NCBI RefSeq assembly: GCF_964204865.1
Contig: NC_135262.1
Span: forward strand, 7,440,001 to 7,504,000
Reading direction: 5' to 3'
DNA length: 64,000 nucleotides
Origin: Styela clava
Lineage: Eukaryota > Chordata > Ascidiacea > Stolidobranchia > Styelidae
Below are positions 1-12,700 of the stretch, one piece after another. The translations under genes were made by a program, and so were the position numbers. The notes beneath the pieces were generated by a model, which worked only from the letters and a program-made list of their open reading frames with translations, ran no database searches and was not told the origin of the DNA. The first letter of the stretch is position 1, and every line of letters starts with the position of its first letter.

Positions 1-721
1 TGCGGATACCAGTTCATGTCGGGTCAGTTAGCCAGTTGTTTTCAGGTACATACAGTTCTAAATTGCGCCAATATGAGACAGCGCTTCCAATGAACGATTA
101 AGCCTTACAATTTGTTTGAAAACAATATCCAACCTAGCAAAGCTGTGAAAGAACAAACAGGCATTAAATGCCAAGTTAGAGCAACTTTCCCGAATTTATG
201 TCCTATATGTTGGCATTTTTTATCCATTGGAATTAAATTCCTGGAGCCTGAAATAAATTCTCATCCCGACCTAAATTAAATAACACTTTTACATTGTTAC
301 GAGACATTTAATTAAGACAAAAGTACTGTTGAATATCCATATATGTATAAATATATATTTGCAGGCTACAATTAATAATACATCAGGTATCTTCAACTTA
401 CATATGCAAAAACTGCAAACGAAAACGTCCTAACGGCGAAGAACAAGCTTGCGGAAAGCGAAAAAAGTAAAGAGCAAATTAGTACGTTTTAAAGTAGGCC
501 AACATTCTTGAGTAGCAAATTCAATAGAATAAAGAACACATCAATTGCACATTATAAGTAAAAATAGCATGCCGACAACAATTGACGTTAACAAAGCGAT
601 CATTTTGAAAATGCCTCTTACATGGGGAAAAACAAAAGAATAAGAATCAAGTCATCGGGATGTGATTAAGACACCAAGCGTTGTAAGAGCAGCATATACA
701 GGAAATGATAATAAAGTGATT

Positions 722-727
722 TTTATT
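722..727 (-). terminator. Candidate poly(A) signal of the HD-PTP gene
   Basis: The minus strand reads AATAAA 28 bases after the HD-PTP stop codon. This would give a very short 3' UTR. Positions 1-721 downstream show no recognisable gene and are AT-rich. Confidence 0.4.
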
Positions 728-754
728 AACAATTTACATTATGAATAATACAAT

Positions 755-3700
755 TTATTTTCTCAGTGTCCACAGTGGGTCCAACCCACTAAGTGGGTCC
801 GCTGGGTCTTTTTCTGACGCTAACCCAGAATTGGTTTTAAAAAAGTCATCTTTTGTCACTTTACGCTTCCGATGGACTTCCTCGTCTTCACTGTTGAGCG
901 TGAATGATTCAGGATTCAAAGACTCGATAAGAGTAACATGCGAAGAGGGATTGTTCTCATCATGAGGGGCTTTCGATATTTCAAAGTCAACTTGACTGTT
1001 GCAGCTTTCAACAATATCAGGTTTCGAAGTTACAGTTTGGATTGGGGCACTATCGGCTTTTACCAAAGGGGGTTCGGGCTGTACCGGAGCTGTCATCGTA
1101 CCCTGGACAAGATCACTTAGACTACCCATGACGTTCTGGCTAGGATTTTGATCTTGGTAACCAAATTCGTTTACTGGTTGAGGTGCCTGATATGGGATGA
1201 AAATTTCCGATGTGTTTGGTCGAACTTGGTTCTCATATTGTACATAACCATCTTGTGAGCTGGGTATGTCACTGCATGATTTGCTGTTGAAATTTGGTGG
1301 AGCAAAATTGTTACCTTCCATCTGTAATAGAAATAATCGTTTGGTAATTATAGGAATATAATCTACTACACTATCTAAGCAAGTATCATACTTGTACTAA
1401 TATTGAAGAATTCTTAAAACATGCAAGGGGTATTACCATCAAAAATAAAAGGCAAACATGGCAAAGTTACGTTATTCTGGCATCATAAATACTCTTTGAA
1501 TCCAGAGTTGTGAGTTGGAGTAGGGTAAAATTCAACTCAACAGCCTGAAACAATATATGACTCATGTGCCAAGCTAATGAAGATATGTGGTGTTTATGCT
1601 ATTCAACTTACCTTTTCTGGGCCTGGTTTTATTGTCATCTTTTCTACTGTGGCTTGAATAGAAGATAGAGCAGACTGATTAGAAAAAATATCAAATTGTC
1701 CTGATGTTTGAGCTGGATTCGCTGGGCGTTGATGAACCTGAATACCAACACAACTTCATTTTTTATGACACAGATTAACGAAATTATGTTTTATGAATTA
1801 CTCGATAATCATAAAAATAAGGAAAGTAACTAAACAAATAGCTGTGACAACTCTGCTTTGAGTTAAACAAGACATTATATATACATATTGCATAGCCATG
1901 TGATTATTATGTTGTTGAATGAAGAAATGATTAATACTGTTCAAATATAGAAAAAAGGTAATGTATGCAACATATGACATAATAAAAGAATGCTCTATGC
2001 ATATCTCAAAACAAATTCAAATCAATTTTTATTGAAATTTGAACCAGGTGATGGTATTAATATTTTGGGATAGGATTTTTATGTTTATTTCGAAAAGGAA
2101 AGCCAATGTGACAGAACAGTCAGATAGAAAACCATGGCGTCTGGTCCGGTCAGAGTTGTGATGGCGATCCTGTACCAAACGCTTAACACAGTGCCCAACT
2201 GTTGAGCTTCCCAAATCACCTAGGAAACTCCACATAGATCAGAATATCCATAAAACTGGATAAATGTATTTGGACAATAGTATCACAACAGCATTATTGC
2301 AAATCAGAAAATGGTTCCTGAATATTTATGTTTATACTGCTCAATTCTTGCTAACAAAATTCAATTGTCACTGTTTAGTTTCAGCCACATCTCAAAACAG
2401 AAAAGACGTCATCATATTAAAGAATTTCCATATTATTATGATAACTATATGTATACATAAGTGGTGTCCTTACCTGCTGTGGTGCTGACACGAGTTTCAC
2501 TTCCTCTCCAAGAAATACCTTTCTTTGTTTCAAAACATCAATAGCATGATACAGAATGACATCATAGACAAACTTCAATTGTGCCTAAAATTTAAATAAA
2601 GTCAAAATTTGGTTACCATTAGAAATAAGGGGTTTCAGGGATGGATATGAAATTTAAAATTCAATATGCAAGGATATTAGATATATATCCAGCTCAAATT
2701 GATAATTAATTAGAATGGTAAAAAAATTCCTTCACAGAATGAATTAAGTTGTTTAGATGTATTTTAAAATTGGAATAAAATAACTCAAATTGAATTTTTT
2801 TTCAAGATCTAAGCTAAGGGCCTCAGATATCTAGTTAATTATTTGAAATATTGTTGGGATAGATGCGGGTCGAAAAGGTGTTTTGTCAGAATTCTGATAA
2901 TACAAAATCACTTTTTTGTGAAAAATGCTTTTTATTATCACAGTGAATCTTAATTTTCAACTGTATGGCAAACAGATGATACTAGTATATTGTGTATAGA
3001 ACTGCAGGTTAGTTGTCTTTTGTTTACTTCCTTATGTGGACATATTCGATTAAACTACATCTTGTTTTGTCTGAAGAAGTTAGACTATGATTCATCAAAA
3101 GCTCCCAAATATACTTGCTATTACCTGGAATAAGATTATGTTATTCTTATTTATGAAGAATACCAAATTATTTCGAATAAAAAAAGATCAACCAGAATTC
3201 TAGTACAACTAACTCATCAGAAGTGAAGACAATTTAATGTGTTATATCCAAATCAAGTCCTCTGAATATTAGTTCAATTACAAACAAATATAATAGTTTG
3301 TTGAACAATAATATTAGAATGAAAATACTAACCTTTTCCTGCACCATGTATTTTCGTTTCTGCCTCATTTTTGTTAAAATATCGACGACATTCACAATTC
3401 CCATTCCAGCGTTTATTTCATTTATTCCAGCAAGGAAAGCACAAAATACCCCTGTGCGGCCGACACCAGATCTGAAAATATATTTCAATAATATTTAGTA
3501 GGCTGACACTTAGACTTAAAACTACCTTCTTGTGATAAACCAAAGTTATGTTAAAAACCAAATGAGGATTTATTTAATAGTAAATAAGATATTTTTGATA
3601 TCTTAATGACTTGCTTTAAATAACTTTGAGTCTTAAATCTAATCTTTTTGGCTTTTAAAATGAACTAATAGCCAAATTTTTTTTATCTGAGAATCAAGAA

Positions 3701-6700
3701 CTGAATACAGTGATACCTTGGAGTCAAACATAATTCGTTTGGAATTGGTTTCCAACTACCGAATTGTTCGAGGACCAAAACTATTTTTGCCATGAGAAAC
3801 AATATGTGTTCGAGCTCCGAATTCCTGTTCCGAGTACCTTAGCATTTTTTTCTCAAATTTTTTGGTCGACTACCGAATTGTTCAAGTGTTGAGTCGTTCG
3901 ACCACCGAGGTATCACTGTATACAATTTAACTAAAAATTGACACCAAACGTCGAGATCCAAATTTTGACACGGCGAAAAGACAAAATACTTGCTACTTAA
4001 ATAGATATTACCAAATCTTAATTAAATTCATGAACTTACTCGCAATGTACAAGTATAGGCCACTGAAGATTTCTCTGTTGGCTATGATAATTTTGCACAA
4101 CTGTCAAAAACGAAAGAAGGTCGCTCGCAGAAGATGGTAATCGACTAGAAAAAATAGTAATAACATGAAAAAAGACGAGGAAAACTTCTATAAATATACA
4201 AAGAAATTTTTTAATATTTTTTGAAAAAGAATGGCATTGGTGACGCCTCTTGTAAATGTGAATAGGAAGCCATTTCAATGAATGTGGTTATTAGAAGGCT
4301 AGGAATGTCTTTGCAAACGGGAATAGATTACACAACTTTTTACAATAGAAGTGAGATTGATTGAATAAACTAACACACTAGCTAAATTTGGTGATTTTTA
4401 ATCGACAATGCGAACATAGTCATCGAGTGATAGTTCAATTGTGATAGAAGAATTCAGAATTTTTTGGAGAATCTCAAAAAGCATTAAGTTGATTAAGACA
4501 TCGTAACAGTCTCTTAAAGGGGACTTGCATACACAAGAGTCTTTGTTATCAACATTTGATTTTCAAAGCTGGTGTTAAAATCAAAATTTCTTCAACCCAG
4601 AGATGAAGCCAATTTTGTATTAAAGCAGAGTCGAGAGTCGAAATTTCCCAGACTGCAGAGTCCATGATGCCAATTAATTACTAGTATTTACAAATGTAAC
4701 AAACAAAATTTTAGTTTACCAAGTCCCATATTAATCTGTACCTTGGTAGTAGAGTCTATCAATAGCTGACATACCTATGTACAATCAAAATTAGACTTAC
4801 TGTTCAGGCCAAGCAATGTATTGTAGTTGTGTGACAGACATTGCTAGACTTAAGTTCTTGTGTTTTACTGTGAATTTTCTCTCTATATATAAATCACCAT
4901 GAGTCTTGCGATTAGTAAAAGACACGGTCAATGGTCCATGCTGCTGTGGAACTGACCGATCCTCTGGCCAGTATATTGGACATTTCTGAAAATAGATTTC
5001 ATTCTATCAATTTCACTTACCGTACTTTTTATTCTGAATTGAAGTTGAAGTACATTGGTAATAGAGAATGCTCTATGTTTGGTGGTCGTTTTACTGCCCA
5101 AGACGAAAGACAATACTAGTTACTATCCATTGTAAAACGTTGATTTGCGTATATGAACAACATATATTTGAATCCAATTGTGCAGAATCACATGTAAATG
5201 TTTGACTGTGATTTCATTGATGCACTGAGGTGGGGTAAATTTTACAGCCAATGCGGAGTTTCAACTTTTGAGCAAATTACTGCGGGAAACTTTACAATCG
5301 ACTCCTGACTATGAGTCGAAAACATTTTTGACTCCTACTCTGGTTTATAATAAAACTCCAGCTCCGAACTTGAAAAGAATCATATTTTGATAAAAAAATT
5401 TTGGCCATATGCAAGCCTTCTAAATAGATAATAATTAGGAATGCTTTTCAAGTTTCAATAGAAAATTTAGATAGTCTTTTATCACCATTAGGAGTCTAAC
5501 ATTCCCACTTAAACTCGGCAGAATTCAGAATTTCATGTCCAAATTCAGAGCAGTTCAGAAACACGACTCTGGATTTGACTCCAGTAAAATGATGCCCAAC
5601 CCCCAAACTCTGGACTTTGACCCAACAGCTCTGCTTGAGCGAACATACGTAAATGTATTAGTTAATAAATTGAGTTTTCTAACCTTAGGAACATCTTTTG
5701 CATTGACCAACATAACAATCAATGTTATTTGTTGTTCGTAAACCATCAACCAAAAATCAGATGCCGTGTTGGCTAAAGGTGACTGTGTAGCTGAAAAATA
5801 TTGAAAAAAATGTCATTGAAAAAATAAAGAAATCGAGAGAACTCTTTCCTAGTCGGACTTTTAAAACTTCAAAGCAAATATATACAATTGCATCGTCATT
5901 TCGTTGTTGTGATTGCGCTCTGCAAGCATGAAACTTCGGGGGTAAACTGACATACTTAATCAATTCTTTTATGATTGCCTCTCTTGATTTGATTTATATT
6001 TTCCAAATTATATTCATCGATTTAAACGTGTTGAAGAAATAGTTTTTGTTATTTAACGTCTACTCAACAAGTATGATGACAGTAACTTAACAGTATAGCG
6101 TTTTGCGACCAAAATTGTGTATGTCTGTTTATAACTGATTTATTTTTTATTCTTTGGATTAATTGTACAATATTTTATGCATGATAAAAATAAATATTTC
6201 AATCTGAGTAATTCCAATATACCAAATTCATTTTGTTTCTATGATATATTATTGCATCATATACAGGATATATGCAGAATTTTGTTTTTATTTTGTTACT
6301 ATTTTTTTGTTACTTAGTTTAGCTTTAGCTTTATCCGCAGCAATGTATTTCTGTGATCGTTATTTTGTGCAAATTACATTGTCAGAAAGAACTTTTTGTC
6401 ATCAATGGTGATGATAATCAACTTAAGTTGATTACACAACTTATCTTTATCTTTAATTGATAATAGCTGATAATGTAGAAAAAAAGAATCACAAACCTAT
6501 ATATCGTGGGCAATATGGCGAAACTCCATCAATAACACTTGCATTAATATAATCATCTTTAGCTTGTTTCAAAATAATTCTTGATTGATCGAATGGTACA
6601 ATGTCTTGAAACCTGTTTTTGTACGACGAACATCGTGCTATAGCAGTGGAAAGCTGACGAGAAAATTTTTCTTGAGCTTCAGAAAGTTGTTTCCATTCTC

Positions 6701-9700
6701 TAAAAAATTTAGAACAATATAAAAAGTTGTGCTACCAACGTGACACATGACTCGTGTCAAATCAAAATCAATTTTAAGTTCGCAGGACACAGGCCACAAA
6801 AATACAATTAAAACGGATTCATGACAAAAGTCAAGTACAGTAATATTTGTCTAAGAAAGGGGTTTCAAACTATGGGAAAATTACCGCTTAGGGGTTTTGA
6901 ACTGGAGGGAAGTTCTTTCTCGGAGGTAAATTTTGAAAGCAAGGATGGCAGCGTCATTCAAGTACGGTACGGTTTAACCTGATTCAGACGCCCAATCGAG
7001 CCCAATTTTGAATACATTTTTATTAATGTCATACGACCCCCAAAATTTACCCAATATACAATAATTATATACCATTGGAAAGGTATTTTAGAGTACTATA
7101 CGCTAGATGTCACTGGAGGACCGTAAACTAAAACACCTCTTTCAAGAGGTCTCTCGTAACGTCAAAAAATAACAAAAATATTTACACTCTCTCATTCTAT
7201 CAGCTGTTGGACGTCTACAGCTATTGTAAAGCTGAAATGTAACTATACAGTTGACTGCACATCGGTTTTCTCTTTCATATGATACTAAACGCTTCTCGTT
7301 AGCGCGTGTCGTTCAATCGTTTTGGAAATTTTCCGTTTGAGAAGTCACCACATCGAATCAGGCCAGGCTAAGCTTGATAGATCGATCGGTTGTTTGTTTG
7401 TGCTTTATCGCGTTGAAAGCTTTTGTGAGTCATAATAAAACATTTATTATGAATCATAAAAGCTTATAATCGTCAGACAAGGAGAATTTGCGAGATAAAA
7501 CGCCTAACTTTTTTTCGGTGAGGCAGCTGCGATCAAACGACTCGATATTTTTATAACTTCCTGACGTTGTGAGATGTCCACTCTCCTATGTTATGTAGCA
7601 TATAAAATGACCTTCAAAATAAGACCTTATCATACTAGCTTTTGTTATTGGTTAGCGCGCAACGCCAAGGTTTATGGAATCATTTTCTTGTTGTGCGACG
7701 TTTTTATATCGCAGCGGGAAGTACACGCGTGATATGTAAGCGAAATTTTATCACTTCTAAATGTCATGTAAGGTTCATTCTCATATCGTTGTGTGGGGAA
7801 TAAGATTTCCTTTCAAGCAAGACCATAACAAACATTCCAGACCTCATGGTATACACACAGCATTGCAAAACGTCTGAAACGTCGCGCATGCGTCAAACCG
7901 TTAGGATTAGGTTAAGTAAGTTGAAAACCCCTAGTCTAAGACTATTCGAGTCAAATGAAATCATTTTATATTTTTTCAGTTGCCTAACCATCGTACACAC
8001 TATAAGGCATATTTACAATAAGAAACTGATCAAATAATAGACTATACCTGTCTAATGCACATAATCCATTGCTTTCAGGCTTGTGTAATAAATTACCAAC
8101 TTTCGATCGAAACTCGACAACTTGACCTTTGAACTTCATCAAGTCAGCATCATCCATGTATGGAAGTCCTTCAACAGGTCGCACGACCATTTTATCGCTT
8201 TCTTCATCGATTTTCGTAGGTACAAGAACAACCTTAAAAAGTATAAATATTCTTACTGTCATGTTCAAACGAATAAAAAGGCTTCTTATTCACAGCAATA
8301 TTCATGAAAAGCAAGGCCAGATCAGCCTATATCAGTTTTGAGAAGCCCTCTTGAGAATGGGTGCACATGCCAGATCTGTGGCTTTTCGCAGACAGTGATA
8401 GCTTGATTATTTTTTCAACTTTTTTACACTTTACTATCGTCTTGCAAATATACTTTTATATATGGGGTGGCCCAAAAGTAGTCAACGAATAGATAATCGA
8501 TTTACTAATTCGGTAATTAATAACTGTTAACATATTTTCTGTATTTTATATAGAAATAGAGTAGGGGTGTACCAGAGGGGTGAGGGTCCCCTTTTTCAGC
8601 ATCGGGCGGGCCCGATTGAATTACCCAACGGGCCCGTTGGGCGTGGGCCCTAGTTTGTCCATGTCAGAGCTACACCATACCTGGTTATTTGCCTTTACAG
8701 GGACACTTCCCTGATCCGGACTGGTGAATAACAATTCATCTGCAGAAGATGAATGAGTCCTCGTTGGTGTCAAAATTAATCCGGCTAAATCTGAACTTGG
8801 CTGGCGAGGCAGAGGTGGAGTCGGCTTTGGTTCATTTACTGGTGTAGGAGCCAAAATTCCCTGAAGTTGAAAAACGTAAATCAGAAAGATTGAAAGTCAA
8901 GATTGGATATGAAAGGTACGCATGAATCATTTGGATAGATTCCTATTCTTGTTGAGAAATAAATGCTTTTCTCTGTATATAATAGACAAATTGATTTGAA
9001 ATCTTGAGTTTGACTTCTGAATCAACAATTAAAAAATGCTCGAGTTTGAATCCCGACTCTGTGGAGTTTGAAAACACAACTCCATCCTGAATTAGGGGAT
9101 ATGGGGGATTTAAATATTTATCCCGGGAGAGACATAAGACGATAAAATGGCTTAATCATATGAGGAACCACGGCCACAGGATTCGAACCTGCAAATCCAT
9201 GCAAGGTAATCAGAAGTTCGATGCTGAGCGTATTCCTAACACATCGCCAATCAAAACGCATCAAAATTCGCATCCACAGCCATGCAAATAACAGAATTTT
9301 TGCGTTTGGAGGTCGGATTTTCATCAATACAGAGACAATGAATTTTTTTCTACCAAATGCTTCTAGTTTTGAACATTCTGAACATTGTTGAAGTTTAATG
9401 GAACACAACTAAGCTAATATACCAAATCGGTACTCCCGAAGTATGTGAACCAAGATGGCGCAACACCAGACCGTGGTATGTGTACCAGGTTAGGGTTAGG
9501 CCATAATTTTATTCCAGTTTTCCATATTTTAGTTCTATCACGAGTTTGGGGACTAGCCAAGTGGCTCCAGTAGTATCTGAAATTATGGCCTAACCCTAAC
9601 TTCGTATACTACGTTCCGGTGTCCGCCGTCTTGGTTCACATACTTCGGGAGTACCACCAAATCTCTGATAAAACCAGCTCAAAAAAATATTATACATTTA

Positions 9701-12700
9701 CCGGTCCAGGATGAGCAGGTTCGTCCACGGAACTTTGCCGGCTACGCTGAGCAGGAACGTGTTTCGGAGAATTTTCATTACTTGGTGTAGAAAAGTACTG
9801 TCCAGCATGCGGATGTGACTTAAAAGTGTAATTTTCTTGTGGATTTGGTACCGGCAGCCCTACAGAATCAGAATTGACTCGCCCTTGTGGAGCGAGATTC
9901 GATTGTTGCGACTGCATATTGCTTTGAGAATAACTTTGTTGACCTTGGATGTATGGTTTTGTATTCTGCTGTGGCATCTGATTTTGGCCTTGTTGTTGTG
10001 ATGTCATGACATTCTGAGAAACCACTCCAGATTGGGATGGTGGCATAATATTTTGTCTTGGCATCTGATTCTGACCTTGTTGCTGAACCATTGTTCCATG
10101 TTGTGGTGGTGTGGCATTTTGTGGAGCCATTCCAGATTGAAATTGTGGCATCTGATTTTGACCTCGTTGCTGTATAGTTGTTACTTGTGACATGGAATTT
10201 TGAGAAACCATTTCAGATTGGGATTGTGGCATCACATTTTGTCGCAGCATCTGATTTTGACCTTGTTGTTGGATCATTTGTCCTTGTGATGGTGTGGCAT
10301 TTTGAGGAACCATTCCAGATGATGATTGTGGCATCAGCTTTTGTTGTGACATCTGATTTTGACTATGTTGTTGGATCCTCGTTCCTTGTTGCGGCGCCGT
10401 CGAATTTTGAGGAATCATTCCAGATGAGAAGTGTGACATCATATTTTGAGGAATCATACCTCCAGATGACGACTGTGGCATCACATTTTGTTGTGGCATC
10501 TGATTTTGGCCTAGCTGCTCTATCATTGTTGCTTGTGGTGGCATGGCATTTGGCGGAACGATTCCGGAGGAGGATCGAGGCATCACATTTTGTTGTGGCA
10601 TCTGATTTTGAGCTTGTTGCATTGCAAACTGTGGCAACTGACCAAATTGTGGTTGTTGTTGTGGTGCCTGTGGTCTTATAGCCTGTTGTTGTTGTGGGAT
10701 GGTGCCACCTGCTTGTGACATCGGGCCATGTAATTGTGGCATACTACTTGAAATATGAGGCTGTACTCTATGAACTTGTGGATCACCCATTTGTTGATGT
10801 GGGGAAATACTCTGCATACTCTGTCCAGAAGGAACAAAACTCTGGCCAGTACTGGTCATTCCCTGACCAGCTGGAACTACACTTTGCCCAATTGACTGAC
10901 TGGTTTGACTAGTAGGTACCATACTTTGATTCCAAGATTGTAAATTTTGGTTGGGTACACCATTCTGGTTTGGTTGTTGGATAGATTGTTGCTGCGACGG
11001 CACTTGCTGGTATGATTGTGATCCATGTGGCTGGACCATCCCACCACCTTGGGCTGGTTGAACCATGCCAGCTTGGTATGGTTGGTTTGATGGTAAACCA
11101 GAGCCAGTTTGTGATATTTGTTGATTAGGCAGCCCATAGTTTTGTTGCTGTTGAAGATTTGAATAACCAGAATGTGGTATGGCCTGGTTTTGTGTTGGTT
11201 GGCTTGGTAACATCTGGCGTGGTCCAGAAAATTGTGATGGTTGATTTGGTAATGGAGATGAAAATATCTGGTTTTGTACATTTGTTGGTTGTGGTTGCAT
11301 CTGTGCCTGCTGTGAAACAGTTGGTGATATGAACCGTTGCTGTTGCATGGTTGAGACCATGGGTAGAACCATATTTTGTGGTAACCTAGAAACTGAGGGT
11401 GGTTGCTGCATGGTGCTTGAAGGCGGCATAAAATTCTGTTGATTATTTAAACCAAGCTGGTTTGACATGTACTGTGTTTGTGGCGCAGGTGACATGGCAC
11501 GTTGTTGTTGTGGTGGCGTGGCACTTGGTAGAGGATGAGGACTGCTGAATTGTTGATCAATAGAATATTGTCTAGTCGTAGAAATAGGAGGAGTGGGAGC
11601 CTGATTAGGATAAATCTGCCCTTGATAAGGTTGTGGTTGTCCTTGCTGGTTTCCAGATACCACAGGAATATTCTGCACTTGTTCCGGTCCTATTCTCTGC
11701 ATTGCTATTACTTGTGGTGTCGTCGGCATTGTGGTACTGCTGGCTATAGAAGGTACCGGACTATTGCCCTGCATTACATAATAAGGTTGTCCCTGCAGTT
11801 GACTTTGAGATGCATCTGGAGGCGGCTGAAGTAATGAAACAATTGGTGGCACAACTACGCTGCCACTCCTTGAAAAAGCAGGTTGACTATTTGCTGATTG
11901 GTGGCATGGAGGCGCCGAGTAAACGATTGCAACCTGTGACACTTGTACAGGTGGTGGCTGTGCTTGTTGAACTGGAGGCTGCTGCTGAGAGGCATAGTAA
12001 TTATTATGAACAACTTGAGGTGCCACTGTTTGTGGCATTGGTGCCATAGACTGAGGAGAATGTACCACCATGCGAGACATTGATTGTGGCATCGCACTCA
12101 TTGATTGCGACATATTCGAAATGCTTTGTGGCGTAGCAACGATGCTCTGTGGTATGGATGCAACATTTTGTGGCATCACGGCATTATAATATGGCATAGT
12201 CATATTCTGTTGTGTCATGGGTTGCAAATTTTGTGGCATCGGAGACATAGGTTGTGACATGGGTGTCACAGAACGAGACAGGTGAGGTGGTACAGGGGAA
12301 CCAGATGCGACAGATTGATATTGCATAGGAAGAGAAGCTGCAGTATTGTGAACTGAGTATGCTGGTGTAGATGACATATAAGGGAGTCCTGATTGCGACA
12401 ACTGGATTTGTTGGGAATGCGGTTGGTATGCCATGGTATGAGCTGGCCCAGGTGATTGTCTTGGGTCTGGTATATTCTGTGGCAAGGATTGAGGTGACTG
12501 CCCATGTGAGGGTCGTGGATAATAAGACTGGGTAGGCGGAGGGGTGTGGTGTGAAGGTGGGCGTGGGGGTAATGCAGCAGGGTGAATACCGGGGTGTAAT
12601 GAGGGACTTGATATCGCAGGATAGCTTGGTTGTTGTTGAATTGGCGCCGGAGGTGGCATTGTATGAGGCCGATTGTGGCCCAGACCAGGCATTGCAGTAT

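Noticed and set aside
9108-9262. A functional tRNA gene on the minus strand
   Set aside because: Perfect B box but no pairing acceptor stem or convincing D arm; it is repeated elsewhere with a SINE-like tail.
10178-12049. Several plus-strand open frames of 60-167 codons
   Set aside because: They are antisense shadows of the Gln/Pro/Met-rich HD-PTP exon; the minus frame is the one in phase with flanking exons.
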